64,000 bases of DNA from Bursaphelenchus xylophilus (GCA_904066235.2 CAJFCV020000001.1:4774001-4838000), one strand, 5' to 3'; positions 10,779 through 21,494 are shown, counted from the stretch's first letter. The notes: generated by a model not told the origin, from the letters alone. Numbers and translations are program-made.

Positions 10779-10904
10779 ATGTTGTCGCCAATCATCCGAC
10801 TACTCTTCTTCATTGCTTTGTGCCAAGCCGTGCGGATTAAATGGCATTACCGAGGATCTGTTCATTGTGAAAATGAGAAGTCGCTGGTGGGAAAGCGGAA
10901 AATA

Positions 10905-12114
10905 TTAGGTTGGACGGAAAGTCTTTGCCTTTTTTTCTGCTGCTATTTTTCCTTGCACTGATGGAAAAAAGGCAAACACTAATACATGGTGTTGGTAGGG
11001 GACAGGCATCCCTATCTGACTGTACAACCCTCAGCCATCTTAAGCATGTACAAACAGAGAACTTAATTTAGACATTTACCCATCTTTGGTCTACAAGCAG
11101 AAATCTTTTGCTGGTTTGTTTAACAAAGCCTTCTAGAAAATTCTTTTAGCACTGTTAAAAAGACTTCTTTTGAAGCTCTTAACATGTGCAAACCCGGCGG
11201 GGATTAAATCAAAACCGAACCAGAAAACGTGGTTTTTATGAGACCAAACAAGTTTGAATATAATTTCAACCGCCGCTTTGCCGATGCATTTGTATGGGTT
11301 TAACTATGATATGCCAAAACTAAAGACACTCACTTACACTCAGCTACCCGTCATTAGGCAATTGTTTTACTGCGTGACGTGCCAGAACTCAATTATTTGT
11401 TTTTCAAAAAGTCGCTGGTGAACTGTTGGATCAACCCGTAAAATTGAAAAAGCGCTGACATCAGCTTTCCAATCCTCCCTTTCTAGGGTCGAAAATAGAG
11501 CCTCTGTATCGTAATACTACTTTATGAAACAATGGGTAACCATTGTTAATTGTCAGCAAATCACACGCATTTCTCTAGGGCTATATATTTTTGGCAATTT
11601 TGTCTTTTTACGGGTAACCCGAGGCGCCTATGATCCGGTTTACCCATGTAGCACGTAAAAGGCTACCCATGTTGTTCACTGAACTCTGTTATATAGACAG
11701 ACCATCAGCAATGCGCGGAGTAATAAGAAAACGTTTTTAAGCGGGGCCTTTGCTGAGGATTTGGTTGAAAGAGTAGCTATTATTTTTTTCGACAGGTTTT
11801 TTTAAGATATACAATTGTGTTTAGCGTAGTCGGAAAGACAACTGGACACAGCCCACAAAGTTTCGGAGCTTCATCAAAAGCGATTTGGAAACTAGAGCTT
11901 GCGTTCTGGACCCCACCTGAAATTGCCGCAAAGCGGAAAACCTCTTATAATAAAGCTCGTTTTGGCGGAGCAAACGGTTGGCACATAGCACATAAATCTG
12001 CACACTGTACTCTTGTATATACTAGGCATTTACGGTTGACACTCGGTCTTGGCGCGAAAAAAAATAAATTTCAAAATTGGATAAAGAATGGCAAAGACTT
12101 TCCGTCCAACCTAA
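10905..12114. mobile_element. Mariner-type transposable element, apparently non-autonomous
   Basis: 1210 bp with perfect terminal inverted repeats of at least 25 bp beginning TTAGGTTGGACGGAAAG, flanked on both sides by TA (10903-10904 and 12115-12116). TTAGGTTGG termini and a TA target are characteristic of mariner elements. The length is near the usual 1.3 kb, but I recognise no transposase frame, so it is probably a decayed or non-autonomous copy. It sits exactly at the exon 1 / intron 1 boundary of a TTR-like gene. Confidence 0.85.
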
Positions 12115-12449
12115 TAGTAAGGTTAATTATGACTCTACAACTATTTATTTAGCTCCTCAAAGTGGTCAGGGAGAACGCATTGTGGCCGGATCAAAATTGC
12201 TTCAGCCAAACCCTCAATGTGAGTGGAACATTTGATAATGGCTGTACGGCGTCGACCACGGATCACTCAGCAATTTATTTGTGAGTAAAAGTCATCTCCA
12301 ACATTATAGTAAACCTCTCTTTTTTGGGGCCGATTTCCTATCTGAAAGTTTGTTCAGATTTTTTTCTGGTGAACAAGAAATGAAGCTCGGGCGCAGCTCG
12401 GGATATGACGAAAACAAAAGAACCGCAAAAAATATTTTTTTTGATTTGG

Positions 12450-13793
12450 GGAGGATAGGTTACCCCGAGAATAGGTTACCCACCGGATAGGTTACCCCAA
12501 AAAACACATAACTCGGAGGATAGGTTACCCCACCGGATAGGTTACCCCACGGATAGGTTACCCCACCGGATAGGTTACTCCACGGATAGGTTACCCCTTA
12601 CCAAAAAAAGAAAAAAAATTTTTTTTGAAATGTTTTCGCTTCGGGAGTTGAAAAAAAGGATTTTTTGTGAAAATTGAAAAAATTTTTAAATGTTTTCGCT
12701 TCGGGAGTTTAATAAGAAAGATTTTTTGTGAAAATTGAATAAAATTTGAAATGTTTTCGCTTCGGGACTTGGGAAGAAAGGATTTTTTGTGAAATTTGAA
12801 TAAAATTTGAAATGTTTTCGCTTCGGGAGTTGAAAAAAAGGATTCTTTGTGAAATTTGAAAAAATTTTGAAATGTTTTCGCTTCGGGACTTTTAACAAAA
12901 GGATTTTTTGTGAAAATTGAAAAAAAATTTGAAAGGTTTTCGAGCTGACTGAGTATGAACTGACTGAATATGAAAACTGGGTTTCTGTTACCTTACTGCC
13001 TTTAGGGATTCTTTTTGAAAATTTTTCGACTTATAACACTTTTAGACGTTAATGGTGTTGTTTTGGTGCCTAGTACTGCTTAAAAACACATTTTTAACAC
13101 TTGGTACTAAATAGTACTACCTGGTACTATTTAGTACGAGGTGCAAAATTGGCCCTAAGGCGGTAATGGCGTTGGTTTGGTGCTTAGTAGAACCCAAAAA
13201 CACGTTTTAACACTTGGTACTATATAGTACCAACTGGTACTGTTTTGTGAGAAGTGAAAATTTGGCCATGAGGCAGTAATGGTGGTGGTTTGATGCTTAG
13301 TAGAGCCCAAAAACACGTGGTACTATATAGTACCAGGTGGTACCATTGGTTTTAGACAAAATTTTAGTGCTGCCGGCACCACAGTTAATATTCAGTCAGA
13401 CACCCTTTTTTCAACTTCCGATGCGAAAACATTTCAAAATTTTGTTGAATTTTCCAAAAAATCTTTTTTTCCCAGTCCCGAAGCGAAAACACTTCAAATT
13501 TTTTTCAAATTTCACAAAAAATCCTTTTTTTCCAACTCCCGAAGCGAAAACATTTGAAATTTTTTCAAATTTCACAAAAAGTCCTTTTTTTCCAAGTCCC
13601 GAAGCGAAAACATTTCAAAAAAAAAAAAAAAAATTTCAGGTAACCTATCCTCGGGGTAACCTATCCTTCGAGGTAACCTATCCGTGGGGTAACCTATCCT
13701 CCGAGGTTACCTATCCGTAACTTGGGGTAACCTATCCGGTGGGGTAACCTATCCGCTGGGGTAACCTATTTGTTAGGGGTAACCTATCCTCCG
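12450..13793. repeat. Compound palindromic repeat element (copy 2)
   Basis: Near-identical copy of the element at 1357-2700, carried along by the segmental duplication and in the same intron position. The only differences I see are small homopolymer length changes. It has GGATAGGTTACCCC arrays at both ends in opposite orientation, units of about 60 bp inside, and tandem units of about 114 bp at the centre. Confidence 0.85.
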
Positions 13794-14230
13794 AGAACGA
13801 TTTTTTTTGAGAATGGGCCAAAAACATAAAATTTCGGTGTTTTCGTCACTAAATGCCGTACCGTTTTTCCAGATACCACGCCTGTGACGGAAAATGTCGC
13901 CTTTACTACAATTTCCATTTGAAATCCACCTATTTTGACGATGGAATCACTCTTGGAAAATATGACATTGAAAGAGACGAATCCGAGTGTCTGCAGGATT
14001 TTTACGAATGATCTATTACCATGGCATTCTCTTGTACACAAAGTAAAATAAATGTTTTCATAAAAAAGATTTTAATTTTTCCATTTTTGGGCCGAAAATA
14101 TTTTTACATCTTTTTGGCAAAAACAGCGAAAATATTATACAACAGATGACTTGTTTAGGACCGTAGTAATCTGTTTTGGAGACAAATGTTTCCTTTGATT
14201 CTCCTCTCAAAAAATCCCCAAAAAGTTTCC

Positions 14231-14267
14231 GCGGTCGACAGGATTCGAACATGCGTGGGCAGAGCCC
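14231..14267 (-). tRNA. tRNA-Ser-like 3' fragment (relic, copy 2)
   Basis: Duplicate of the fragment at 3138-3174, unchanged. Only the variable-arm and T-arm portion is visible on the minus strand. Confidence 0.4.
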
Positions 14268-14430
14268 GATTCATTGCAACCATATGTAAAATTGTGGGAC
14301 GAAGATCTGCGTTTCACAACAAAAACAGGGAAAGAAATTCTCACGATCAGAAATCTGCATTTCGTGAAACGCGGCCTTTAAATGCGAAAAACCCCTTTCC
14401 AAAGTTCATTCATCGGTTTGGGCCGTGACA

Positions 14431-14915
14431 ATGGCGGTCCATCTTCGAGCTGTGCTCCTCTTTTCTTTGATGGCTTCACCAGTTCTTGGCATATTTCACT
14501 TCAGTGGCCGGATTAGATGCAAGGATAACATGCTCAGCATTATCGTAAGTAAAGCAGTTTTTTGGTGACATTTGACGAAAAACCATCTTTCAGAAGGTCG
14601 ACACCTTCGCCAAGTTCGCCTTAAGCGTCAATTATTGCGGCACTTTCAAGCTCGAAAGCAGCCCCAAACTTGCAGACGCAGGTGAATTTGAATTCTCGTG
14701 CTACGACGGTGCACTTCCTACCAAGTTTTATACCCCAATCGTGTATATGTGAGTTTAGAGTTTGGCACCGCAATCTTACTTTGTTTATTTTCAGTTACCA
14801 CGCCTGTCATGGACAATGTCGCGTGGTAAAATTGGTGAATCAATTTCATATCTCCTTGGACTTGGAGAACGAAGGAGAGCGCAGAGACGATAAGACTTGC
14901 GTTCGGAAGTTTTAA
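14431..14915 (+). CDS. TTR-like six-cysteine secreted protein (copy 2)
   Basis: Exons 14431-14544, 14594-14748 and 14795-14915 (129 residues). Exact counterpart of the gene at 3338-3822, with the same signal peptide, splice sites, six cysteines and YHACHGQC motif. I noticed no coding change between the copies, so this is the best-preserved pair of the duplicated block. Confidence 0.8.
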
Positions 14916-15232
14916 GAGATCTTTTAGGTCATCTGTGGCTCACTATATTTTGTCGCAGACATAGAAAATAAAAGTTTTATTTGAAGATTACGATACTTTA
15001 TTGGTCTTTGCCAATCTCTCAAAAAATGCCCTCTCCCTGGTTTCATAGGCCGTAGCATGAAAGTGAACAGTAAAAAATTTCTTTTTAAAAAGTACAGTTC
15101 ATCTTATACATAGTATGGGGAATCTCTTTTTTTTATTCTGTGAAGCTGACAGTGCACAAATTTCTCGTATTAGCATCTTTACGCTGCATTCTGGCCAAAC
15201 TTCATACAAAGAAAATTCTAAAAAATTTCTCC

Positions 15233-15311
15233 GCACCTGAAAGGATTCGAGTCGGTGGGAAGAGGCCAACTGATTTCTAATCAATCCGATTAGCCACTCG
15301 AACACGACTGC
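15233..15311 (-). tRNA. Degenerate tRNA-Ser(AGA)-like sequence (copy 2)
   Basis: Duplicate of the sequence at 4141-4219, with the same anticodon-arm pairing and the same acceptor-stem mismatches, so the decay predates the duplication. Confidence 0.5.
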
Positions 15312-15440
15312 ACGACATAATTATTCATCAGTTTTTGTAATTTTAGTCTCGAACTTTTCTAAAATTGCGTTATTTTTTTGCATTTCGAAGAAAATTTCCT
15401 TTTTTTTCATTTTCATCATTCAGCTGCTCTGTCGTTGGCA

Positions 15441-17232
15441 ATGACGGTTTATCTTCGAGTTTTCCTCCTGCTCTTCCTGGTGGCCACTTCGGTTTTCGGA
15501 GAGTTTCATCTTCATGGAAAAATTGGATGCAAAGGAAAGGCGAGTATGACAGGCGAGAAGAAAATTGTAAGTTTGGGTTGATACCTGACTTGTATAATTT
15601 TTTTTTTAAAACTTTTTGAAAAGAAGAATAAGAACTCCATTTCACGTTTTTGAAAAAAAAAACTCAGTTTTCGGCAAAAAACTATTTTTTCCGAGCTGCG
15701 CCCAGTCCTTGATTTGGAACTCCATTGAAAATTTATTTATTTTTTTGAAACCCCAAAAAAAGTTAGCTAACAGGGGAATTACTCCAAGTGCGACGCTCAG
15801 ATTTTCTTTAAATTTTGCACACACGTCGGGTATGGACTAGATATCAATTCCTGAAAGTTTTAGCTCGCGCTTTGCGGGCGACGCCGAGATATCGAACAAT
15901 TTTTGCCGCCGAGAGAGCAGGCTAAACGTGGAGGGCGGTCAGAGAAAAAAGCGCTTTTTGGCCATAACTTTGGCAGTTTCGTGCGGAAAAATTTGATTTT
16001 TTGTAGAAACATTATCCTTTACAGTAGAAGTAGGCATGAAAATTTCCGTGCCGAAATTCGGCAAAAAGTCCAAAATTTTCGCCGACTTTCGATCTAAAAA
16101 TCTCGGTTGTTTCTGCAAAGCGCGAGCTAAGAATCTTGCATATACCTTAGAAAAAAAGGTAAACTATCCTTTTTCTGGCCCCGCCGAAAAGCAAGAATTT
16201 CCGGTTCGCGCCCACAACTTTTGCTGACTGCGGAAACACGGTTAGGAATTTGAGAAACACGTAGGAATTTCAGGCTTAGCTTAGCCTCAGGCTTAGGCTT
16301 AGTCTCAGGCTTAGGCTTAGCCTCAGGCTTAGGCTTAGCCTCAGGCTTAGGCTTAGTCTCAGGCTTAGGCTTAGCCTCAGGCTTAGGCTTAGTCTCAGGC
16401 TTAGGCTTAGTCTCAGGCTTAGGCAGGTTAGGCTTAGCCTCAGGCTTAGGCTGAGCCTCAGGCTTAGGCAGCTTAGGCTTAGCCTCAGGCTTAGGCTGTT
16501 TCCTACTTTTATTCGCAGTCTGCAGGGAAACCGGGGCGCAAGCTGCGAAGCGCGGGGCCAGAAAAAGGATAGTTTTCCGAAAAAAATATTCTAAATTTGT
16601 GCCAAGTTTCATCAAAATCTAAACGTCGCACTTGGAGTACTTCCCCTGTAAATAAAAGTTAAAAGTCAAGGCTCGGGCGCAGCTGGGAAAAAATCTTCTT
16701 TTGAGTGGGCTAGAAAATGAAATACTATTTGATTGTTTACCTATTTTTAAGACAAAGTTTTATTTTTAGCCGAAGTAAAGTGAAACCTTGTTTGATTTTC
16801 TACCTATTTTAAAGTCAAAATTTGTATTTTTAGAGAGCCGAAGTATTTTCGTTGTCCATTGTCGGTCGATTGTCGAATCCAAATCATTGTGGAGACTTCC
16901 TGGTATCCGAAGACCGCTCTTTTAACTTGGTCTGTGATGACGGACCTTTGGCTTCCAAGTTTTATGTGCCTCGTGTTTTTATGCAAGTTTTTTTTTTGAA
17001 ACTTTGACAGACCTTTTTAATATAATTATAAAAAAATATATGGAATTTTTAATCCGCCTTAAAATTTTTTTGGTTTTTGTTAGTAATCGAAATTAAATAT
17101 TTTTTCAGTTACCATTCCTGCGATGGACATTGTCATGAATTCGAAGTGCGCGACAAGTTTGTCTTTGAAATGGAATTGTCGGCCGAAGGACGGACCAGAC
17201 CTCCAATCTTTTGTTCCCAACAAGTTTACTAG
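15441..17232 (+). CDS. TTR-like six-cysteine secreted protein (copy 2, enlarged intron)
   Basis: Exons 15441-15566, 16834-16982 and 17109-17232 (132 residues). Counterpart of the gene at 4349-5229, with at least two residue changes (P to T in the signal peptide, D to N before LVC). Intron 1 is about 900 bases longer because an 878-bp MITE, itself holding a second MITE, was inserted at 15771-16648. The GC donor of intron 2 is kept. The coding frame is open throughout, so the insertion need not have broken the gene, although splicing across the larger intron is untested. Confidence 0.8.
15771..16648. mobile_element. MITE with CAGGGG ends and 3-bp TAA target duplication
   Basis: 878 bp bounded by inverted ends CAGGGGAATTACTCCAAGTG and its near-complement, with TAA on each side (15768-15770, 16649-16651). 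The duplicated locus in copy 1 has the empty site, a single TAA, which proves insertion. A TAA/TTA 3-bp duplication suggests the PIF/Harbinger superfamily. No ORF for a transposase is seen. A second MITE is nested inside at 16158-16578. Related ends occur at 37017-37263 and about 40710-40777. Confidence 0.85.
16158..16578. mobile_element. Telomere-like-array MITE, nested, 8-bp target duplication
   Basis: 421 bp with inverted ends GGTAAACTATCCTTTTTCTG and its near-complement ending GGATAGTTTTCC, flanked by the 8-bp duplication GAAAAAAA (16150-16157, 16579-16586). An 8-bp duplication suggests a hAT-type origin. The interior (about 16270-16500) is a degenerate array of CTTAGG and CTCAGG units resembling nematode telomere repeat TTAGGC. 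To the right of the array is GCAGTCTGCAGGGAAACC, then GGGCGCAAGCTGC, shared with the elements at 18268 and 29419. Confidence 0.8.
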
Positions 17233-17702
17233 GATCTATTTATATTATTGAATATCCAAAATAAACCGAATTACATATTTTTCGAAAGAAAGGCGTGTTT
17301 ACATAAGGTTGCTTTTTAGAATTAATGGAAGTTTCACTGATGTTTCTGGAGGAATATCGAATTTTTACGAGTTAACTGGCTCTCCGCGACCATGATTTTT
17401 TTCAGACTACACCCTATCTTAAACTTGGCCTCATTTGCAGCACTTTGTCTCCTTTTAAAATTATCCACAACGTTGAAAAGCGCTCGAATTTAAGTTGCAA
17501 CCAGATTCAAATAAAAGCTGGGGCGCATCTTGAAAAATAATTCTACTTTTGGAATTTTGACTTTTCATAGTTATATAAAATTTGCTTCCCACGTAAATTC
17601 AAATTTAATCAAATTAAGAAAATTTAAATTTTTTAAAATTTAAAAAAAATAAAAAAGTATAAATTTTCTTCATTTTTATCGGCGCTTCTCCAATGCATCG
17701 CG

Positions 17703-18159
17703 ATGGATTCACGGATGTTCATTTGGATTTTTCTTTTGGCCACCCCAATTGTGGGTCGTATGCATTTTGCCGGGAGGATTCGATGCGCTAATTCTGGGTC
17801 TTTGAAAGGGCACAAAAAGATTGTAAGTTCTTTCCTTTTTTGTGGGGACTTTTTTCAGGGCGTCGAAATCATCACCGGAATGGACAACGTTTGCGCAAAA
17901 TTTATTCTCAACGAAACTGGAGAGTTCGATCTCCATTGTGACGAAGGATGGTGGCCAAAATGGACGTTCACTCCGGAGTATGAAATGTAATTTTGAAAAA
18001 TTTGAGGTGATCCAACCAAACCCTTTTTCCAGTTTTCACTCCTGTGATGGGCATTGTCGTGTATTTAAGATCGAATCCGACAACAATTACCTATATTTGC
18101 CACTCTCCAATCAAGGAGATCGTCGCGAGACTTATCTCTGTCCAAATCAGGTCTATTAG
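17703..18159 (+). CDS. TTR-like six-cysteine secreted protein (copy 2, intact)
   Basis: Exons 17703-17822, 17859-17986 and 18033-18159 give 124 residues. Introns are only 36 and 46 bases long. Exon 1: short signal peptide MDSRMFIWIFLLATPIVG, then GRIRC. Exon 2: DNVCAKF and NETGEFDLHC, followed by a tryptophan-rich stretch (GWWPKWTF). Exon 3: FHSCDGHCRVF and the final cysteine in YLCPNQVY. NET is a possible N-glycosylation site. This is the functional version of the broken copy-1 locus at 5693-5984. AATAAA is present about 40 bases past the stop. Confidence 0.8.
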
Positions 18160-18267
18160 GGCGAAGCGCTGTTATGTCATTAAAATATTTTGAATAATAA
18201 ACATTTTGCAAATTAATTTTTGGGCTTTATTTTCGGGAAAATTAAATTTTTTCAAATTAAAAGTTCA

Positions 18268-18525
18268 GGTATAACTTCCGCAAAGCGGCCCACTCTCGAA
18301 AATCGCCTTCGCAGCTTGCGCCCGAACAATTCCGGTTGCAAGGAATATCAGGCTTACGCTTAGCCTCAGGCTTAGGCAGGTTAGGCTTAGCCTCAGGCTT
18401 AGGCTTAGCCTCAGGCTTAGGCTGTTTCCTATTTTGTTCGCAGTCTGCAGGGAAACCAGGGCGCAAGCTGCTAGTGCGGAAAAATTTTCTTTTTTGAGAG
18501 TGGGCCGCTTTCCGGAAGTTTTTCC
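18268..18525. mobile_element. Telomere-like-array MITE, 8-bp target duplication AAAGTTCA
   Basis: 258 bp with inverted ends starting GGTATAACTTCCGCAAAGCG and ending with the near-complement, between two copies of AAAGTTCA (18260-18267, 18526-18533). Copy 1 of the duplication has a single AAAGTTCA at 6087-6094, the empty site. Inside are inner inverted GCAGCTTGCGCCC boxes around about 75 bp of CTTAGG/CTCAGG telomere-like repeats (about 18350-18424). It lies just upstream of the TTR-like gene at 18597, about 65 bases from its start codon, so it could affect its promoter. Confidence 0.85.
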
Positions 18526-18596
18526 AAAGTTCACAAGAACTTCATCTATACGGTATATTTATTTCACTTGTTTTCTTTTTTTTTGCAATAGCCGCA

Positions 18597-19271
18597 ATGT
18601 CGGCTGCTTTTCGCCTTCTTCTCTTGGCTTTCCTACTGGCTAGCGTGAATTTGGCTTACGTTTTCCAGTTCGATATTACAGCAAAATGTACCAACTATCC
18701 GGATATGAAAGGCCGAAAAAAGTTGGTAAGTTTATTCAACTTCTTGAACGTCTACTTTGAGAAAACATGACTTCTTTTCAATTTTTAGAAGGCTAAAGTC
18801 TATGCCGGCGAAACGGATTGTGGATGGCATGTGTTTCCGAGGGATGGCCACATCAATTTCACTTGTTATGCTGGTATTTTCCCTAGATGGATGTACGTCC
18901 CTCAAATCTATCTGTAAGTCCCAGCCTTTGAGTTTAAATTTTGTTAAAATTTTGTTTTAATTTTCTAAAATTTTGTTTTTTTTCCAAGCTGCGCCCGAGG
19001 TTTAATTAGACACTCCTTTCAGGCTGATTTTTTTTTGATTGTCGCAAAAACATCAAAATTTCCGTTCTTACTCTAAAAAAATTACTCATAAAAGCTTTTC
19101 CAAGCTGCGCCCACGACATTTAGCTGGTTTAATCGTAGACGTTTCAGCTACCACTCCTGCGATGGAGTTTGCCGTCAATACAAGTTTTGGGGAGAAAAAA
19201 CTGGAGCAGAGGTCACTTCTGAAGGCGAGACTTTATTTGATCGAGAATGCGAACAGGAAGTATGGGATTGA
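18597..19271 (+). CDS. TTR-like six-cysteine secreted protein (copy 2)
   Basis: Exons 18597-18725, 18789-18913 and 19148-19271, 125 residues. Signal peptide MSAAFRLLLLAFLLASVNLA, cysteines at ITAKC, TDCGW, NFTC, YHSCDGIC and DREC, ending CEQEVWD. It is the normal-length version of the gene at 6155-6820. The duplication break lies in the last codons. Intron 2 contains two AAGCTGCGCCC motifs, one of which is also present in copy 1. Confidence 0.8.
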
Positions 19272-19547
19272 TACAATTCAGGGGACTAGGATAGTCGACG
19301 CGCAACAACTGTATTCCATTGAGAAATCCTCTTTAATATTGCATTGTGACATTTTGTTTTGGAGAAATAGAGGTGGTATTCGATATGATATTGAGTTTGA
19401 CTTTTGTATATTAAAAAGGACAGTTTTTTAATCGTTTTTTAAGAAAAGATCAAACAATGATTCCTTAAATAGCGGTAAATGTTCAAGGCATTGTAATCAT
19501 TTAATTTAATAAAGGCTTTTCTCATAATAGACCAATTTTTCTCTGAA

Positions 19548-21494
19548 ATGTTTGGACTTATTTTCTTTGCACTGTGCATTCAACAAACTTCTGCTTGGAG
19601 TTTTGGAGGACAGGCAATTTGTGAAGGTCGTGAGGACAACTTTGGCATGACAGAAATTGTGAGTAATGCGGAGACTCTGTACTAAAAAATCTGTCAATTA
19701 CGAACAATCTCAGACGTCTATCGAATAATCATGCATTGAATTAAAATTATCGATTTCAGGCGAGCATTGACCTCCGTACAACGTGGCCTTTCTATAACAA
19801 AAAGAATTGTTTCTTGCAATTCTTTTTTCATGATTTTTTTTGCAGCGATCTTACTGTACAGGGTGTTTCAAGAAATTTGGAACAAATGACTTGCTTATAT
19901 CTTTTTGTTCTTTGCAGCTATCAACGAATTTCTTTTTGCTTCTAAAAATTGACAGCGTGCGTTTTTAGAATCTCAAAAAAAAATTTTTTTCGTCGGCGGA
20001 GGGCCCATTTCTCGGCGGAGAAAATTAGGGCCTTTTTTAAAAATCACAGCGTATTACGTGGCGGAAACGCCGTTGCAACGGCTGAAATCAAGTTTACGTT
20101 ACACCTCCGTCGATTTTACGTTATGCATTTTTTTGTTTTCGATTTTACGCGCACCGCGGAGGCGCGGCGGAAACTTCAGATTTCGGCGGACGTTGTTTTG
20201 GGCCTTCGGCTGTTGCAATTCATGTTGGAAAAGAGGTTGGGGTGATTTTTTGTTGTCATCCGATGCACAGATGGCAAAAATTTCGTGCTTTTTTTCTCCG
20301 GCGGAGGCTTTATCAAAGGGTCAAAGCAGTCTTACGAGTCCGGGAAAAATCTCAGCTACAAGAATCCAACAGAGCAGTTGTCTTTCAAAGATTTTTGATT
20401 TTTTTGGTCCGGCGGAGAAATCGGCGGAGTTTTGTTTTTTACCCTTTGATAAAGCCTCCGCCGACTCCTCCGCCGGGGATAAAAAGCACGAAATTTTTGC
20501 CATATGTGCATCGGATGACAACAAAAAATCACCCCAACCTCTTTTCCAACATGAATTGCAAAAGCCAAAGGACCAAAACAAAGTCCGCTGAAATCTGAGG
20601 TCTCCGCCGCGCATCCGCGGAAGTGCGTAAAATCGAAAACGCAAAAAACGCATACCGTAAAATCGATGGAGGTATTACGTAAACTTGATTTCAGCCGTTG
20701 CAACGGCGTTTCCGCCACGTAATACGCTGTGATTTTTAAAAAAGGCCCTAATTTTCTCCGCCGAGAAATGGGCCCTCCGCCGACGAAAAAATTTTTTTTG
20801 AGATTCTAAAAACGCACGCTGTCAATTTTTAGAAGCAAAAAGAAATTCGTTGATAGCTGCAAAGAACAAAAAGATATAAGCAAATCATTTGTTCCAAATT
20901 TCTTGAAACACCCTGTATACAGTACTATAAATATGGTTGTCAAATAAATTTCAGATCATGGAAGTCACAGCTGTTGGCATTTTTTGGGATAATGAATGCG
21001 GCAACTTTATTATTACGGCCAGTGGAAAATTCTGGAATAAATGCGATCCGGGATGGCTTAGTCATTGGAATGATGTGCGGATCAGCTTGTACGTAAAAAT
21101 AAAAATGTATAAGGAACTTCTCTTCAACGAAACCCTATAACGAAAACTATAGAATTCGCAAGGATAAATTTTGGATCAAAGTAAAGTTCCATACAACGGA
21201 TCTTTTTTATAACGAATACATTTTCTGGAGTTTGCCAACCTTTTTTTAGAGGGTTGACAGTATTAAAATTGCGCTAAAATATTTCTTGGGCATCAATTCT
21301 TCTATTTTTTTTTTCAATTTCGTTCGTTTAGCTATCACAAATGCGATGGAAATTGCCGTGTTTTCTACAGCCTCCACAGTCCCTACGATTTCGACAACTA
21401 TCACTTTGAATTGTCGGGAAGAAACTTGTTGGCGAATGAAAAGAATTGCTCTCCCAAGTTTTATCCCAACAAAACTGACAAAACTGAGGTTTAA
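19548..21494 (+). CDS. TTR-like six-cysteine secreted protein
   Basis: Exons 19548-19658, 20955-21088 and 21332-21494 give 135 residues. Exon 1: signal peptide MFGLIFFALCIQQTSA, then GGQAIC. Exon 2: NECGNF, then SGKFWNKC and a tryptophan-rich stretch. Exon 3: YHKCDGNCRVFY and the last cysteine in EKNC, followed by a hydrophilic tail ending NKTDKTEV. Phases 0 and 2 match the cluster. Intron 1 is about 1.3 kb because it carries the fold-back element at 19859-20915. The gene is just downstream of the duplicated block and is single-copy here. Confidence 0.78.
19859..20915. mobile_element. Fold-back MITE, near-perfect 1.06-kb palindrome
   Basis: Begins CAGGGTGTTTCAAGAAATTT and ends with the inverse, flanked by TA on both sides. 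Almost the whole length is an inverted repeat: the left half (to about 20385) pairs with the right half, including the internal GGCGGAG-rich segments. TA target and CAGGGTGT ends point to a Tc1/mariner-type origin. Open frames on both strands (rich in Arg and Gly) are by-products of the GC-rich palindrome, not genes. It sits in intron 1 of a TTR-like gene. Confidence 0.85.

Larger units (their letters stand above)
10779..14011 (+). pseudogene. TTR-like gene interrupted by a mariner-type element (copy 2)
   Basis: Exon 1 is 10779-10904: signal peptide MLSPIIRLLFFIALCQAV, GSVHC, ending GKRKI. Exon 2 is 12153-12280 and exon 3 is 13873-14011. The exons fit the paralogue at 9316-10327 in length and phase. 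Exon 1 is followed directly by an element starting TTAGGTTGG instead of a GT donor. The expected donor GTAAGG lies at 12117, right after the element and its TA. Without the element the intron would be 36 bases and phase 0. As it stands, translation from exon 1 runs into the element and stops about 19 codons later. I call it disrupted, with the caveat that somatic or germline excision could restore it. Confidence 0.75.
11095..19260. repeat. Segmental duplication, copy 2
   Basis: Second copy of the block starting at base 1, in direct orientation. It is longer because of an 878-bp element at 15771-16648, a 258-bp element at 18268-18525 and retention of an exon that copy 1 lost. The offset between copies moves from 11094 through 11092 to about 12015 and then 12439, each jump matching one of these events. 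The copy really begins upstream of 11095, since 10779-11094 continues the same gene; its partner there lies left of the window. Confidence 0.95.

Noticed and set aside
16127..16615. 162-codon minus-strand frame rich in KPEAKPKPETK
   Set aside because: It is the reading of the degenerate telomere-like array inside a MITE; no start context, splice or partner, and the same pattern recurs in the 18268 element.
20058..20718. Several overlapping 110-177 codon frames rich in Arg, Ser and Gly
   Set aside because: They are on both strands of a palindromic transposon, and the second copy at 22922-23665 has the same frames with frameshifts.
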